A stretch of DNA of 64,000 bases from Terfezia claveryi (taxonomy: Eukaryota; Ascomycota; Pezizomycetes; Pezizales; Pezizaceae). The notes beneath the pieces are model-generated. The model was not told the origin of the DNA, made no database searches, and was given only the letters and a program-made list of their open reading frames with translations. Made by a program: the position numbers and the translations under genes. Location: the NCBI GenBank assembly GCA_015179025.1, contig WHUX01000117.1, forward strand, positions 62,001 through 126,000, given 5' to 3'. Below are positions 10,578-22,493 of this stretch, in pieces (position 1 is the first letter of the stretch; each line of letters begins with the position of its first letter).

Positions 10578-11009
10578 TTCTATTCTCTATCTTTACTAAA
10601 GATGTGAGATTTCGAGAAGTCTCTGATGTATCTATAATAGCATAGTAGTGGGAAATTCAGTATGAGCTGATATGAATACATATATGCACATATGTAAGAA
10701 ACATACATAAACCCCATTGTTCTTTGCTATATTTTTCAAAAGTGAACTACGATTGACGCCAAGTTTAGCTAGAAAATTTGCTGTGGGGGGATCCTCTAGG
10801 GTGCAGATAAGCTAAGAATAGGGGATTCGCAACGATCCCCTTATTCTTAGCTTATATGACCCCTGCATGCCATAGGTGCAATAATAATAGGGGTTGTCAC
10901 CAATTTTAAAAACTAGCGTGGAGTACTGGTATGTACCATTCAAATCGACAGGGGCAACCAGCCAATGAGCAATCAGATCATGGTTAAGCAATTTTAATAG
11001 GACTTGATA

Positions 11010-11335
11010 ATATGTAGCAGCGGTTTCTAGAATAAGTCGATACGCAAGTTGTATATATTATTTCTTATGTTCTGACCGATTCATCAATCTTGGTGCATCG
11101 TCGGCCAGTGCGCATTTGGTGAACTTTCAGTACTTAGCGCCCGATTTACCAATAGTCAAGATTAATGCACAAATACATAACTTGGTGGGGAAAAGCTGAG
11201 ACCCGAACTAAGTAGGGCTTTTCCCCAAAAAAATTACACAAGGTCCGAGTAGAACCACTCGGCCAATATAGTGATTTGCTATCACGTGGAATGAGCGGAC
11301 ATTTGGGAGAAGTGGAGATGTGCTTATATTTTGAT
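11010..11335. repeat. Orphan copy of the NLR upstream flank
   Basis: Clearly similar to blocks that lie about 0.8 kb upstream of NLR copies 1 (19205-19460) and 2 (28030-28480). Shared stretches include CCGATTCATCAATCTTG, CATAACTTGGTGGGGAA and ATGAGCGGACATTTGGGAGA. No NLR exon follows it here, so it is probably the flank of a lost copy. Confidence 0.7.
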
Positions 11336-12750
11336 TACTCCTAGGTACTTACGTATCACTAGCTACGTAAGTAAGGATCAGCTATATAGCACAGATTGAC
11401 AGAACCAGATTTGAGTGCATCCATTTGCAGAGAGCGAAGTGTTCACGATCTTCTATATTAAAAAGCAATGCCTATAGGGTAATTGCAGTCGCTGAATTCG
11501 ATTTCCAGATCGACAGTTCTCTCAATGTGGCCCTGAAATCGCTATAGCACTCACACCTCAGCAGCGCCTGCAACGCCTCTTCTAGTGTAGATATCCCAGC
11601 CCATAACCACTCTCCACCTTATACGGCTATTCACATTATGGATAGACTCCCTATGGGTCTCTTATGTAACTGTCATAAGCATAGAGCCTAAGCCACTCTC
11701 ATGGATTTGCTAGATGCATTTCAAAGGGTCAAAAATAATAGTACATGCTTAAGCACCTTCCTCGGAATGGTATTTGTTGTATTGTAAGAGTCCCAACTGA
11801 GCTATTTTCATGCAATAACGTCCTTGAAGCCTCTAAGTATGCCTTCGCGTGTTTTCGGAGGCCTTAAGAGCCCCAACAGTCTCTACCGCCCTCGCACTTT
11901 TGATAACCTATATGGGGGTCGCGGAGGTGCTAGAGCAACGGATGTGTAGAAGGTTTGGAGGGGGGGGACATAGATGGGTGGATGGGCTGTGAATTGGAGG
12001 AGGCAATTGGGTGTGGGTGGGAAGGAAGTCGTCGGGGGTTATATTATATATATACAGGGCGACTCATGCGTATATTATATACATACGGAGTAGATATTAC
12101 CAAAAACCTTATATCGACCTGAATGATTACCAATATCTATACAACACTAACTAGCCCGCAAATTTTGAAATTTAAAATTAAGAAAGAAATAAAAAATTAC
12201 AGAAAACCAAGGAAAAACAAATCTTTTGCAAGACTATTGGATAGGAGGCGGTCCTAACTCTCGATTTTGTGGTTTTGCTATATAGTTTCAAGGCCATCAT
12301 AGCAACGGCAAAACACCTTAAGTAAGGTCAAAGGATTGCCCTCTTCGAAAATGTCAACAAAAACGCCGCCTCAGCTGTGCTCATTACTTAAGACCACTAC
12401 AGAGAACTAAATCTATCAAAAGTCACTCCCCATATATATATACTATATATATTTTTTTCTGAATATGTTTTCCATGGAAATATCAAAAAGCCATAGCACA
12501 GAATTTTCACTCAAGGAGGAGGTACCGGTACATAGTCATACATCTCATACAAATTTGCATGTATTATGTAATGTATGTAAAAGGTACTGTACGTGACAAG
12601 TATACTCCAACTTTGCAGAGCTTTATAATACGAAGAATTTCAATTTGTGACTTTGAGAGACAATACGATGCTAGAACTGATTTTTTTTTATTTTATTCTA
12701 TTGTGAATTGGTTGTAGGGTGGATGTATTTCGAAAAATGGGCGATTTTGG
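11336..12750. other. Intergenic DNA, no gene seen
   Basis: Only short frames are present and no motif was recognised. A purine/pyrimidine-skewed stretch around 11940-12060 and TA dinucleotide runs near 12440 are the only notable features. Confidence 0.5.
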
Positions 12751-12825
12751 TGTAATACGATTGGGGTGCGAACAAGAATGGCATGTTACTGCGGGTATAG
12801 GGGAGAAAGCTCTCTATCATATGGG

Positions 12826-13112
12826 ATAAGGGAGGCCGGGACGGGGCGTGGTGGCGGAGGTTATTTTCATGACGGGGGGCAAGGCCGGTAAGGGCTCGGC
12901 GGTGGAAGATATATTTATATCGGAGGTGATGGGCGTGGCGGGGGAGGGAAGGGGTCATTTCTGCTTTGGCTCGGGAGGTAGGACGTTTACATAGCCCGTT
13001 GTTCCGTGGGTGTACCGAGTCTTTTAAAATGAGGGAACGGGACTGTCTCATAGCTTTAGGCTCCATAGACGTATGGGCTCAAAATAAAAAAAAAATAAAA
13101 AAATAAAAAGGA
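12826..13112 (+). mobile_element. SINE-like retroposon, copy A
   Basis: A GC-rich body (GGGACGGGGCGTGGTGGCGG) leads to the family 3' end GTTCCGTGGGTGTACCGAG ... TTAGGCTCCATAGACG and an A-rich tail at 13081-13112. The homologous 3' flank of NLR copy 3 (near 35920) lacks it, giving an empty site. The antisense 122-codon frame over it is not a gene. Confidence 0.7.
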
Positions 13113-13384
13113 GGAACATCATAGTTCCATCCTGTAAAATGTTAAATAAAAAGAAAAGGTATATCGGGATACATGCTTGCGAGAGTCGATTATCCACCTA
13201 CTATGACGCACGCTGCCCTACTTTAATCCAATAAGTACTACAATGGGAGGAAAGAAAAGTGAAAGGAAAATTTAAATAGAAAAACACGCCACTGTTCACA
13301 GCTTCCTAGTCCATAATCTATTTAGATGGCACATGAGTCCTTCGATACGAAATGATGAAAAGCAGAATCAAAACCAAAGTGCCA

Positions 13385-16300
13385 TTAATCCTCGATGTAC
13401 CTGTGGTTAGAAATCTCGGTTCTGGATTCCAACGCTAATTGTGCACGCAAAAATTCGTTGTACCCAGGCGGCGCCGCTCTGTATTGAAGCCGCGCCGCTA
13501 TGTACAAAGGCCGCGCCGATCTGTGCCGGAACCACAGCGCTCGTTTTAACGCCCTTTGGCCATTCTTATACATGGACCTCCCATCTACATCCGGCCGCTT
13601 AGCAAGCAGCCGCACAATAGCCCTATGCTCATGTTCTGTAGCCCATGATAGTGGAGTCCAGCCACCCTTATCCTTTGAGTCCGCATCAACATCTGCTCGC
13701 TCGACAAGCAGTCGTACAACAGCCTCATGCCCTCCTTGTGCGGCCCATGACAGTGGAGTCCGGTCATACTTATCCTTTGAGTCCGCATCCACATCCACCC
13801 GCCCAACCAGCAGCCACATTATCGACTTATGCCCATATTCTGCGGCCCATGATAGTGGAGTCCGGCCACTCTTATCCTTTGAGTCCGCATCAACATCTGT
13901 TCGCTCGACAAGCAGTCGTACAACAGCCTCATGCCCTCCTTGTGCGGCCCATGACAGTGGGGTCCGGTCATACTTATCCTTTGAGTCCGCAATATCTGCT
14001 CGCTCGACAAGCAGCCGCACAATAGCCTCATGTCCGCGTTCTGCTGCCCATGATAGTAGTGCCCGGTAATTCTCATTCTTTGAGTCCGCATCCACATCCG
14101 CCCGCTCAACAAGGAGCCGCACAATAGCCTCATGCTCCTTTTCTGCAGCCCATGATAGTGGCGTCCAGTCATTCTTATCCTTTGAGTCCGCATCCACATC
14201 CATCCGCCCAACCAGCAGCCACACAATCGACTTATGCCCATATTCTGCGGCCCATGATAGTGGAGTCCGGCCACCCTTATCCTTGGAGTCCGCATCAACA
14301 TCTGCTCGCTCGACAAGCAGTCGTACAACAGCCTCATGCCCTCCTTGTGCGGCCCATGACAGTGGAGTCCGATCATACTTATTCTTTGAGTCCGCATCCA
14401 CATCCGACCGCTCGACAAGCAGCCGCACAATAGCCTCATGCCCATGTTCTGCAGCCCATGATAGTGGTGTCCGGTCATTCTGATTCTTTGAGTCCGCATC
14501 CACATCCGACCGCTCAACAAGGAGTCGCACAATGGCCTCATGCCCTCGTTGTGCGGCCCATGACAGTGGAGTCTGGCCATCTTGATCTTTAGAGTCCGCA
14601 TCCACATCCGCCTGCCCAACTAGCAGCCGCACAATAGCCTCATGCCCTCGTTGTGCGGCCCATGAGAGTGGTGCCCTGCCATCCTTATCCTTTGAGTCCG
14701 CATCCACATCCGTTCGCTCAACAAGCAGCCGCACAATAGCCTCATGCCCATATTCTACAGCCCATAATAGTGGTGTCCGGCCATTGTCATCCTTTGAGTC
14801 CGCATGCACCTCTGCCCGCTCAACAAGGAGTCGCACAATAGCCTCATGCCCTCGTTGTGCGGCCCATAACAGTGGAGTCCGACCACTGTGATCTTTGGAG
14901 TCCGCATCCACATCCGCCCGCTCAACAAGCAGCCGCACAATGGCCTCATGCCCTTGTTGTGCAGCCCATGACAGTGGAGTCTGGCCATCTTGATCTTTAG
15001 AGTCCACATCCAAATCCGCCTGCTCAACTAGCAGCCGCACAACAGCCTCATGCCCTCGTTGTGCGGCCCATGAGAGTGGTGCCCTGCCATCCTTATTCTT
15101 TGAGTTTGCATCCACATCCGCCCGCTCAACAAGCAACCGCACAACAGCCTCATGCCCATATTCTGCAGCCCATAATAATGGTGTCCGGTCATTGTCATCC
15201 TTTGAGTCTGCATCCACATCCGCCCGCCCAACAAGCAACCGCACAATAGCCTTATGTCCTCGTTCTGCGGCCGATGACAGTGGAGTCCTTCCACCCCTAT
15301 TCTTTGAGTTTGCATCCACATCCGCCTGCTCAACAAGCAGCCGCACAACAGCCTCATGCCCTCCTTCTGCGGCCCATGACAGTGGAGTCCGGCCACCTTG
15401 ATCTTCAGAGTCCGCATCCACTTTCGCCCGCTCAACAAGTAGCCGCACAACAGCCTCATGACCTCTTCGTGCTGCACATGAGAGTGGTGTCCTGCCATTC
15501 AGATTCTTTGAGTTTGCATTCACATCCGCTCTCTCAACAAGCAGCCGCACAATAGCCTCATGCCCTTCTTCTGCAGCCCATGATAGTGGTGTCTGGTGAT
15601 TCCAATCCTTTGAGTCTGCATCTACATCAGCTCTCTTAGGTATTGCCCATAATCCACCCTTATCCTTTGAGCCCGCATCCACATCCGCCCGTTCAACCAA
15701 CAGTCGCACAAAAGCCAAATGTCCCGCCGATGCTGCTAATGAGAGTGGGCTCCTGCCATTTGCATCTTTTACATCCCAACCTTGCTCTTTGCCCAACACA
15801 GACATGTAGGTCGACAAACCAAAGTGCGCTGCTGCATGGACACCCAAGAGTCGTAGACTGGTTTCTCGTTGCATGATATAACTCAGCTCCCCGCGCTTTG
15901 AGTTGTGGATGGTAAAGTATAGTACTTGGAGGGCAAGATGGGTCAACCAGCCGCTCTTCCTCATGAGAACTCTCATTGCAAGGGCTGTAATCTCTTCAAC
16001 TTCCACATCACTGCGAACTTGCGTCAGTGCCATATAGTGGCCCCAGTTGCAAGAGGCATATTCCAAGAATAGAAACCTCTGTAATTGTGGCTTTATATCT
16101 AAATAGAGTTGACACCCGACACTTAGTTCACTAAAATTCAAGTAGGTTAAGCAGATTTCAGCTGCGGTTCTGCAGCCATGAGGGAAAACGATGCTGCTAT
16201 GCTTCCGGAAGTATTCCTCCAATGTATAATGCATAAGCCGGATTGTCAATGTTTCCTCATCCACTAGGACCAGTCCAAGGCAGCAGTCCAGCAATCGCTT

Positions 16301-18495
16301 TTGCGTGGGAATTGCATCCAAATCTAGCGCAATATCTCCACGCTCAACTGCTAGTGCATGCTGTATCTCACCAACCTTCAGTGGCCGTTTAGCTAGATGT
16401 AGCCACATGAAAACTCGCATGCCAAGGTCACTCAAGGAGCTGGAATTTCGTATTCTGTCAACCATCCTTGCATAGGCATTATCAAGTTGTGAGGGCAATG
16501 TTGCTAGTGCTTTTCGTCTCTTGGCTATTGTCGGCTGTTCAAGCACCATAGTGATATGCAAAGCAGGAAGCAAAAACCTATATCAGCAAAATCAGCGGTC
16601 TGTACTTGATGCATGGCATAAACAACGTAAAATAGAAGTGAATAATATTTCTTAATTACACCTAGGGAGATGCCTCGACTCAAAAGGAGATATTTGACTA
16701 CTTACATTCCTTGCGCCTTGCTTACAATCCCATCCAGAATCTCCTCTTTGAGCTGCTCATTCATGTCGTCTGGGTTCATTTCCCGATCCAGCTCAATTTC
16801 ATGACTCAAGTATGCTCGTACCTCAATGGAGTTGGGGGTAATTTGAATCGCATCCACGGGGTGAATTTGAAGTATGCGGCTAACATCCGATGCTATGTGA
16901 GGTCGACCTGTAAGGAAAATCCGGTTACTTCCGAATTCAATTTGTAGCGCTTTGAGTAGTTCAAGGCGAGGCCCAGGATCTAGCTCATCCAGAGCATCGA
17001 TGCACAGAAAGTGGCCAACGGTCTGTGGTATAAGAAAATTCAACATCTGTGACATATCCTTAATCATTGCTCTTTTCCCGTTTTTCTGGAGGGACTCTAG
17101 TAGGTCCACAATTGGATCTGGAATGTTGGTAGTGACGGTTAAATGCTGCTTCAGGATACTACCCATGATATTGAGTAGATTTTGAGTTGCTTTATCACGA
17201 TAGTCACAGTAGATATACACAACTCGTTCCTCGCCATAATGAGACAAGAGATGATCAATCACCATGGAACTGCAAATGTGCAACCATTAGCCCAACGTGC
17301 ACCGATAGTGATGTGTCAGGGTAAGCCCAAACCAACCTGATGATGGTCTTTCCGGCACCTGGTATCCCATAACATGGCAGAATACGGTTGCTTGTGTTTT
17401 CTATGCGTATACTGGTATCCTGCCACAGACGGAAGCGCTCATACTTGTGTAGCCACAAAACGCTACCCTTATAACGCTTCGCCTGCAGGTCCTGATGCCG
17501 TTTTGGGGGATCCAGTGGGGATAACGTTTCAAGAAGTTTGTTTACCCGTTCCTCTATAAGCAGTAGTCAGTATAATCACACTAATATAATCATCACAAAT
17601 ATTTCAGTCAAGACACGTATATAAGAAAGACATAGAAATAGAAAATAAGGAAAGAAATCAGTCATCATTCTCAACACCGGGAATCACTAGAGGCAAATCT
17701 CCCTCCGTAGCTACTTCATCAAAATACGCAAGCAGCTGTTCCTCAACTATGAAACATTATGATATAGTCTTCCGGATTAATAGCTTTTGGGTATAGAGAT
17801 AGTTGTTAACCAGCGCCAGATGCTGTATCGGCCGGCGAGGGAAGAAATATATCCGTGAACTGCCAAAGAACGAAGAAAGTAAAATCTTAAGCAAATGGTA
17901 GAATTAGCTAACCTTGCTGCTTATCCTGCATTCCCGAAGTCCACTTATTGATATTACGCAAAAGGTGACTAAAGGTCGAGAGTAATATTAGTTTCCAGGG
18001 GTCTAGGATCAATACACAGAAGGGATAAAACTCTCACCTAGACTCAATACTCAATGCTAACTCAAAGGTATTGATAAGTCCCTTAAACCGATCCAGATTC
18101 TCTTTGACTTCCCGCTCTTTGAATGGCCATATAATAACCAGTCCAATGTTTTTTGCACCTTGTCCAGGAATCCGCTCACACAATTTGATCGATGACTGCA
18201 CAGATTTGAGTAGATCGCTAGCGGCCTTGATTGTATTCGGCGTAATCACTTCGGAGATCCTTTGCTTCGAGGCCTGGGTTTGTACTATAGAGCTAGTATT
18301 ATTTGCACTTTCGGAGACAAGTTCATCGATTTGACCGAGGACAACTTCGAGTCTAGATACCTCGCTCAATAGTTGCTTCAGTGCATTTGGACTGTTTCCA
18401 ACGGATGCGATATATGCATAACCTTTTGCAAGAATCGGCCCAGCAAGCGAGAGTAAACCTGCAATGCTAGCAGCGACAGAGAGTGGATCAGCCAT
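13385..18495 (-). CDS. NLR-type STAND protein: HeLo-like, NACHT, ankyrin repeats (copy 1)
   Basis: Probable cytosolic sensor NTPase of the fungal NLR class. Exons: 18495-18038, 17968-17913, 17553-17337, 17269-16706 and 16577-13385, all with GT-AG introns. The model is 4488 nt, 1495 residues, with no internal stop. Residues 1-152 (MADPLSVAASIAGLLSLAGP) match the fungal STAND N-terminal/HeLo-like domain. NACHT has Walker A GIPGAGKT at 234-241, Walker B LCIDALDEL near 332-340 and FLTGRPHIASDV. A winged-helix-like part (RPLKVGEIQHALAV) follows, then about 21 ankyrin units of 34 residues from about 706 and a short C-terminal cap. Members of this class trigger incompatibility or cell death when the repeats bind a ligand. 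The linker exon of copy 2 is missing here; skipping it keeps the frame. Function in this organism is inferred. Confidence 0.88.
13480..15770 (-). repeat. 102-bp ankyrin-coding tandem array, copy 1
   Basis: About 21 units of 34 codons with consensus GRTPLSWAA-x-x-GHEA. One truncated unit sits near 15640 (LWAIPKRADV). One unit near 13990 is a codon short. Blocks of two or three units recur (for example 13730-13990 against 14330-14600), so the array grew by multi-unit duplication. Because 102 is divisible by 3, long open frames appear in other frames and on the other strand; they are not genes. Confidence 0.9.
17658..17859 (-). CDS. Alternative terminal exons inside copy 1 (short HeLo-like protein)
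   Basis: Between exons 2 and 4 of copy 1 lie two exon-like segments. The first starts at 17859 after a pyrimidine-rich acceptor TTTGGCAG, leaving a 53-bp intron from exon 2. It reads VHGYISSLAGRYSIWRW and then stops. The second, 17746-17658 after TTTCATAG, reads VEEQLLAYFDEVATEG ... VENDD and stop. Exon 1 + exon 2 + this second segment is 603 nt, a 200-residue protein with only the N-terminal domain and an acidic tail. Both segments recur, inverted, at 35473-35686. Use as alternative 3' exons is inference; they may instead be a displaced gene end. Confidence 0.45.
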
Positions 18496-18565
18496 CCTTT
18501 AGTTATTCTCCCAGTTCTCTTAACCTGCCGAATAGATACCCAGTGTGTGCGATGCGTAATAGGAA

Positions 18566-18573
18566 TATATATA
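18566..18573 (-). promoter_or_regulatory. TATA box of NLR copy 1
   Basis: TATATATA about 70 bp upstream of the ATG at 18495, in a 170-bp block strongly conserved with copy 2 (27280-27450). Placement and conservation suggest a core promoter. Confidence 0.5.
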
Positions 18574-18699
18574 GCTGCTTGTTGCGTGCTCAAAACTGTA
18601 GTAAAATTTGTTGTATGGAAGTCAGGCCTACTTATGTTTCCCCCGCATTCATGATAAGTGCTCTATATCACTGTTGCCTAAAATAGGCGGCATGCAAAT

Positions 18700-20083
18700 A
18701 TGGATTGCCAAGCGCTTGTTACTTTACATTTTGTAAGCATGCATATGATTGACAGCTCGACACCATTTACGATTAGAATATGCAAGTAAGATTACTGGGT
18801 ATCCACCTAAACAATCGCTGATGAACTGGTACTCCTTATCTGGCACGTATCTAGTCATGAGTGACGTATACAACCCATGGGAGGACGGCGGAGAAAAATG
18901 TGTAAGGAGCAGTGTAGTTCCTGCAAGTGGAAGGCGTGGGATAGGGGGAGGTAAGGTGTTATTTGTTGGTTGAGTGGGCGCCATGTGTAGCTAGAAGGGT
19001 TGACAAGAATTCAGGGATTTGGTGTCGTCATAGACTAGATATGAGTATCGAGTTTTTAATACAGAGTAATCGGGGCCTTGTAACTTTCTTAATAATTGTC
19101 ATTAATCATACAAAGCCTCCACCACAAATCTCGAGACTGCCAGGAAGAGGGCAGGTTGAAAGGAAGGGGAGTGAATAGGATCCTATGCATGTCGAATGAA
19201 AGCAATAAATAGGGCTGGATATGTAGCAGTCATGTGGTTTCTAGCATAATTATAAGCCCATTATCTAGTCATCTGTAAGCGCTAGCTTGCATACTCAATA
19301 AGGCAAGTTGTACATATCTATTATTTCTTATGTGTTCTAACCGATTCATCAAATCTTGTCGGCCAGTGTGCAATTGGTGAATCGGAAAACAACTGTCAGT
19401 AGCGCCTAATTTACCAATCATCAAGATTAATGCACAAATACATAACTTGGTGGGGAAGCTGTGAGGGTTACACTTGAAAGTAGTTGGAAATACGTAGGAG
19501 TGTCGCAGTTCAAGAGCTTTGGTAAGTGCTAGGTAGGAGTCGAGCTGAGCCTCGTGGGACAGCCTTGCAATGGGTGTCGGCAGAATACGGAGGTGTATGG
19601 GGAATTGATTAGTGAAAATCCACTTACCAACGTTTTTTTTTTTTCTTTTTTCTTTGTAGTCTCTTCCCTAAAAGGATTCGGCCTATGCTTTCGGAACAAG
19701 CAGCGGAAGCTACGTACAACTGTATCCCGCCAACGTAATCAAACTGTAAAAGACCCAATCATCTGAATCTGCAACTCTAACCTCCGATCCTCTTCCTTCC
19801 TCTGTCAAAATCATATATCTCTACAGGCAGCCAGTGTGAACCTTCATCCCCAACTGACCACCTTGTACATGAAAAGAAACCGGACTATTAAGGAAAATAA
19901 ATACCGAGCGGGTAGTCTTGCCCGTTCTCTTATATTCTCAGGAGCCAAGGTGCCCCTACAATCCCCCACATTCCTGTCTTCTTCTTCACATCCTATATAG
20001 CGTCTGCCATGGGTCTTTGGGAGGGTATTCCGTGTACCACAAATGCTTTTGTATCTATATATTTCTCAGTATCTACTGGTTTG
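18700..20083. other. Upstream region of copy 1, no supported gene
   Basis: 18700-18975 is similar to 27470-27810 upstream of copy 2. 19205-19460 is the shared flank block. The small plus-strand frames here (18749-18973 and 27449-27811) end alike, but compensating indels change the frame between them, so coding is not supported. A T-rich run lies at 19626-19650. Confidence 0.5.
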
Positions 20084-21440
20084 TTAGCTTTTTTGTATTT
20101 GGCAGCCGAGGGTTTCATTATCTTGACTCCCACCTGACATTTGGTGGGCTGTTTTTTTGGTGATGAGAGATGTCAACGGGGCCTCGTCCTTTAACTCTAC
20201 CTCTTTCTCATACTCCAATAAATCCTCATTCGATGAGAATTTATCCTCATCACCCATTTCCATATCCTCCCGAACCTTGTTTTTGGCAGGTGGTGTATCT
20301 CCTGCCGATATACCGTCCTTGGCCCTCTCTTTTCTTTTCCACTTCCCTTTTCTCCTCTACTTTCTGTCCTTTCCCTCCTCCTTCTCCCTCTTCCTCTCCA
20401 TCGCCTGTTCCAGCTCCCTAACTTCTACCACCTCCGGCTCCTCTGTCTCAACAGGAATTCTGGGTTGAAGCATCTTCACTTCTGCTGATACTTGTACCCC
20501 TGTTTCTTTCAACTCCGCCTCCACTTTCTCCTTGGAAGGCTGTACCAATTGAGCTTGCAACTCTTTTAACTCAATTCTTGCCCTCCTAAGCTCGTCCCTT
20601 ACCTTGTTCAACTCCTTCAACAACATTTTTCTATACTTGTCTGAGGTTTCCTGTTGCTTTCAACTTTTCTTCCAATTCCTTAATCCGTAGCTGGTCCGTC
20701 GTACGACTCGACCTTTCCACCTTCTTTTGAACGCAGCTAAGAGTGTCAACCGGCCTTCCTGTCAAACATCCGGCAAAATCTGATAAGAAGTTGTCAAACT
20801 TCTTTAGGTATGCTTCATTCTCGGTATTTTCCTTTCTTGTCATCCTTTCGTGCTGTCTCTTGCCAAAGGAACATTTTTACCCTATCCTCCGATATAGTTA
20901 ACTGTTCCCTTAATAGCCTCTCCTTCTCCTCCAACTCCACAATTTCCTCATCCAACGTATCTACCTCCCCTTTTAGCTCTTCCCGCTCACAGCAGAATTC
21001 TTCAAGCTGTTCGGAAATTACTGCCAATCCTATGTACTCCTCAAGTCATGCTCCCCTAGAATTTCCTCTAGAAGTGCCTGTCCTTCTACTGGTCCAATGA
21101 GTTCCAGCATTAGTGCAACCCCCTCTAGTAGGAACTCCCTGGCTCTTCTCCACTCATCCAGTGTCATCTTCTCCTTCCTTTCTGTAATTCTTTTCCGAGC
21201 CTCTTCCTTTAGCATTTCTTCCTCTAGTATTTCTTCCTCGTCAGTGTCCACGATCCCCATCCACATAGTCATACTCATCATGCAAGCCCTCCTATTCGTA
21301 AGGGAACTCATCCACCCTGATGACATTGGAGCCTTTTTTTTTTTGCCACTGCTGGTAATTGTGTCGACTCCGGTGTCTTGCGTGTCAGTGGAGCATTTTC
21401 TAGACTCGGGATTTGGATATAGTAGAATACAACGCGACAA
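20084..21440 (-). pseudogene. Glu/Lys-rich coiled-coil protein, several frameshifts
   Basis: Consecutive minus-strand pieces in different frames make one decayed gene. In order they are an acidic helix (DTDEEEILEEEMLKEEARKR, ending near 21030), a coiled coil (21027-20815: REELKGEVDTLDEEIVELEE), NEAYLKKFDNFLSDFAGCL (20843-20631), another coiled coil (20626-20357: NKVRDELRRARIELKELQ), and an acidic tail (AKDGISAGDTPPAKNKV ... EDLLEYEKEVELKDEA) ending with TAA at 20084-20086. At least four frameshifts separate them. The charged coiled-coil make-up would suit a retroelement structural protein or an unknown host protein; I do not recognise the family. Confidence 0.55.
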
Positions 21441-21442
21441 GA

Positions 21443-21520
21443 TGCCAGTTAGTCAAGAAACAGAAGAACGCGAACAACGGTTACAAGAGGCCTTGACGGT
21501 CTGGGCTGCCAGAATATAAT
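21443..21520 (+). pseudogene. Possible N-terminal relic of a pogo-like transposase
   Basis: The plus strand reads MPVSQETEEREQRLQEALT then WAARI and stop. Fungal pogo/Tc1-type transposases often begin with a similar Glu/Arg-rich stretch before their helix-turn-helix. Nothing downstream continues the protein, so this is at most a short relic. Confidence 0.25.
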
Positions 21521-21524
21521 TCAA

Positions 21525-22124
21525 TTCGAAAATCAACTGAAGCCTTTGAAAACTACGTTCATACTTTTCAGCTTGCGTCTAGCTCCTCCGGTCCTTCTTT
21601 CTTTTAATTTGTATGGAGTAATTACTTAGCATTTAAATATATCAGTTTGCGTTGTGTTGAGACACTTGCTTAGCTAGTACCTAGTTTGGTTGTAACTAAG
21701 TACATACAGAAAGTTAACCTTACCAGGTTAGCTGACCGGTTCCACCGTCGGATGCCGTAGTCTGGTTGGCACAAGCCTCTCGTAGTTGCAATCCCCGTCG
21801 AAGCGAACGGACTTCTTGCCAAGTGATTATCTATGGTTGATCGCCACGTACGGAGGCCTCCGTAGGTGCTAGTCTCATGCCAGGAAATCCGTAATTCCGT
21901 TCTTGACTCTAAAACGAAAATTAGATCGCTGCGCTCCGTCCTCGGGGGCTGTATAACCCTGAAACCGCTGGCGTCGGAAACCCTCTCGTTGTCAAGTTCG
22001 ACCAATTTATCACGGTATGCTCTGGAAAATTGACCTATGGCAACTCCGCCAACCTAGATACTTGTTTTCGGATAGCCCGGTTGTTTGAAAAGTCCATGCC
22101 CGAACTAGCCAATGATGTTCAATC
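21525..22124. other. Intergenic DNA, no supported gene
   Basis: A 111-codon minus-strand frame (21670-22005) shows no recognised motif. Its composition gives no clear sign of coding. Confidence 0.4.
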
Positions 22125-22320
22125 ACTACTCCTGTTCCCTGACATCTCCGTCAAAGCCCTCCAACGAATGTAATAATTTGTTTGATGAGACCGCAGTGAA
22201 GATATATCCAATGGGAAGAACATCAGCCTTCTACTCTTAGAGTCGTTTGAGAATACAATTGGGCCCGAATTTTCGCCTGAGGTAGTGCACGTCAACTCAG
22301 ATTAGCTGACTGCAATATAT
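22125..22320 (-). repeat. Dispersed relic repeat R2, copy 1
   Basis: Shares GTAATAATTTGTTTGATGAG and AGTGAAGATATATCCAATG with 28680-28850, and more weakly with 32345-32535 and 55690-55905. Identity of the source element is unknown. Confidence 0.6.
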
Positions 22321-22493
22321 GCGCTGTTCTGCCAGTATGTGTGCCCACGTAGGGAGGTAATCGGCAGGAGGTGGAGCAATTGGGAAAGATGAATGAGCGG
22401 GGGAGGTGGCTGAAGAAGGTGAAGGACGGGCGTGAAGAATATACGGTAGAGCTGGTTGAGATGTTCTTCTCGATCCTGGATCTAGTATGAGGG

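Larger units (their letters stand above)
9472..10628. mobile_element. Nested TA-flanked inverted-repeat element
   Basis: An insertion of 1157 bp interrupts the right foldback arm. Comparison with the left arm gives the empty site GGGTATCTAT, and the insert is flanked by TA at 9470-9471 and 10629-10630. The ends are inverted repeats (CATCATTGAGACTTCTCG on the left; CATCAGAGACTTCTCG read inward from the right) extending about 55 bp. A second inner inverted pair lies near 9596-9680 and 10310-10400. A TA duplication suggests Tc1/mariner-type mobilisation. No transposase is coded. Confidence 0.8.
7420..10878. mobile_element. Non-autonomous foldback DNA element with 8-bp target duplication
   Basis: The left arm 7420-8271 is an inverted copy of the right arm 8866-10878 once the nested insertion 9472-10628 is removed (852 versus 856 bp). 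The ends read TACCTGTAGCATGCAGGGG on the left and, reverse complemented, CACCTATGGCATGCAGGGG on the right. CAATAATA flanks the element at 7412-7419 and 10879-10886. An 8-bp duplication is typical of hAT-type transposition, but the long arms are more like foldback or Mutator-type elements, so the class is open. No transposase frame exists, so it would need help from another element. Confidence 0.82.

Noticed and set aside
12698..13066. Minus-strand 122-codon frame downstream of copy 1
   Set aside because: It is antisense to the SINE-like copy A and not kept in the other copies.
13500..15555. Many open frames on the plus strand and in other minus frames across the ankyrin exon of copy 1
   Set aside because: They arise because the 102-bp repeat keeps every frame in register. 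Their products are Ser/Thr- or Met/Cys-rich shadows of the real frame.
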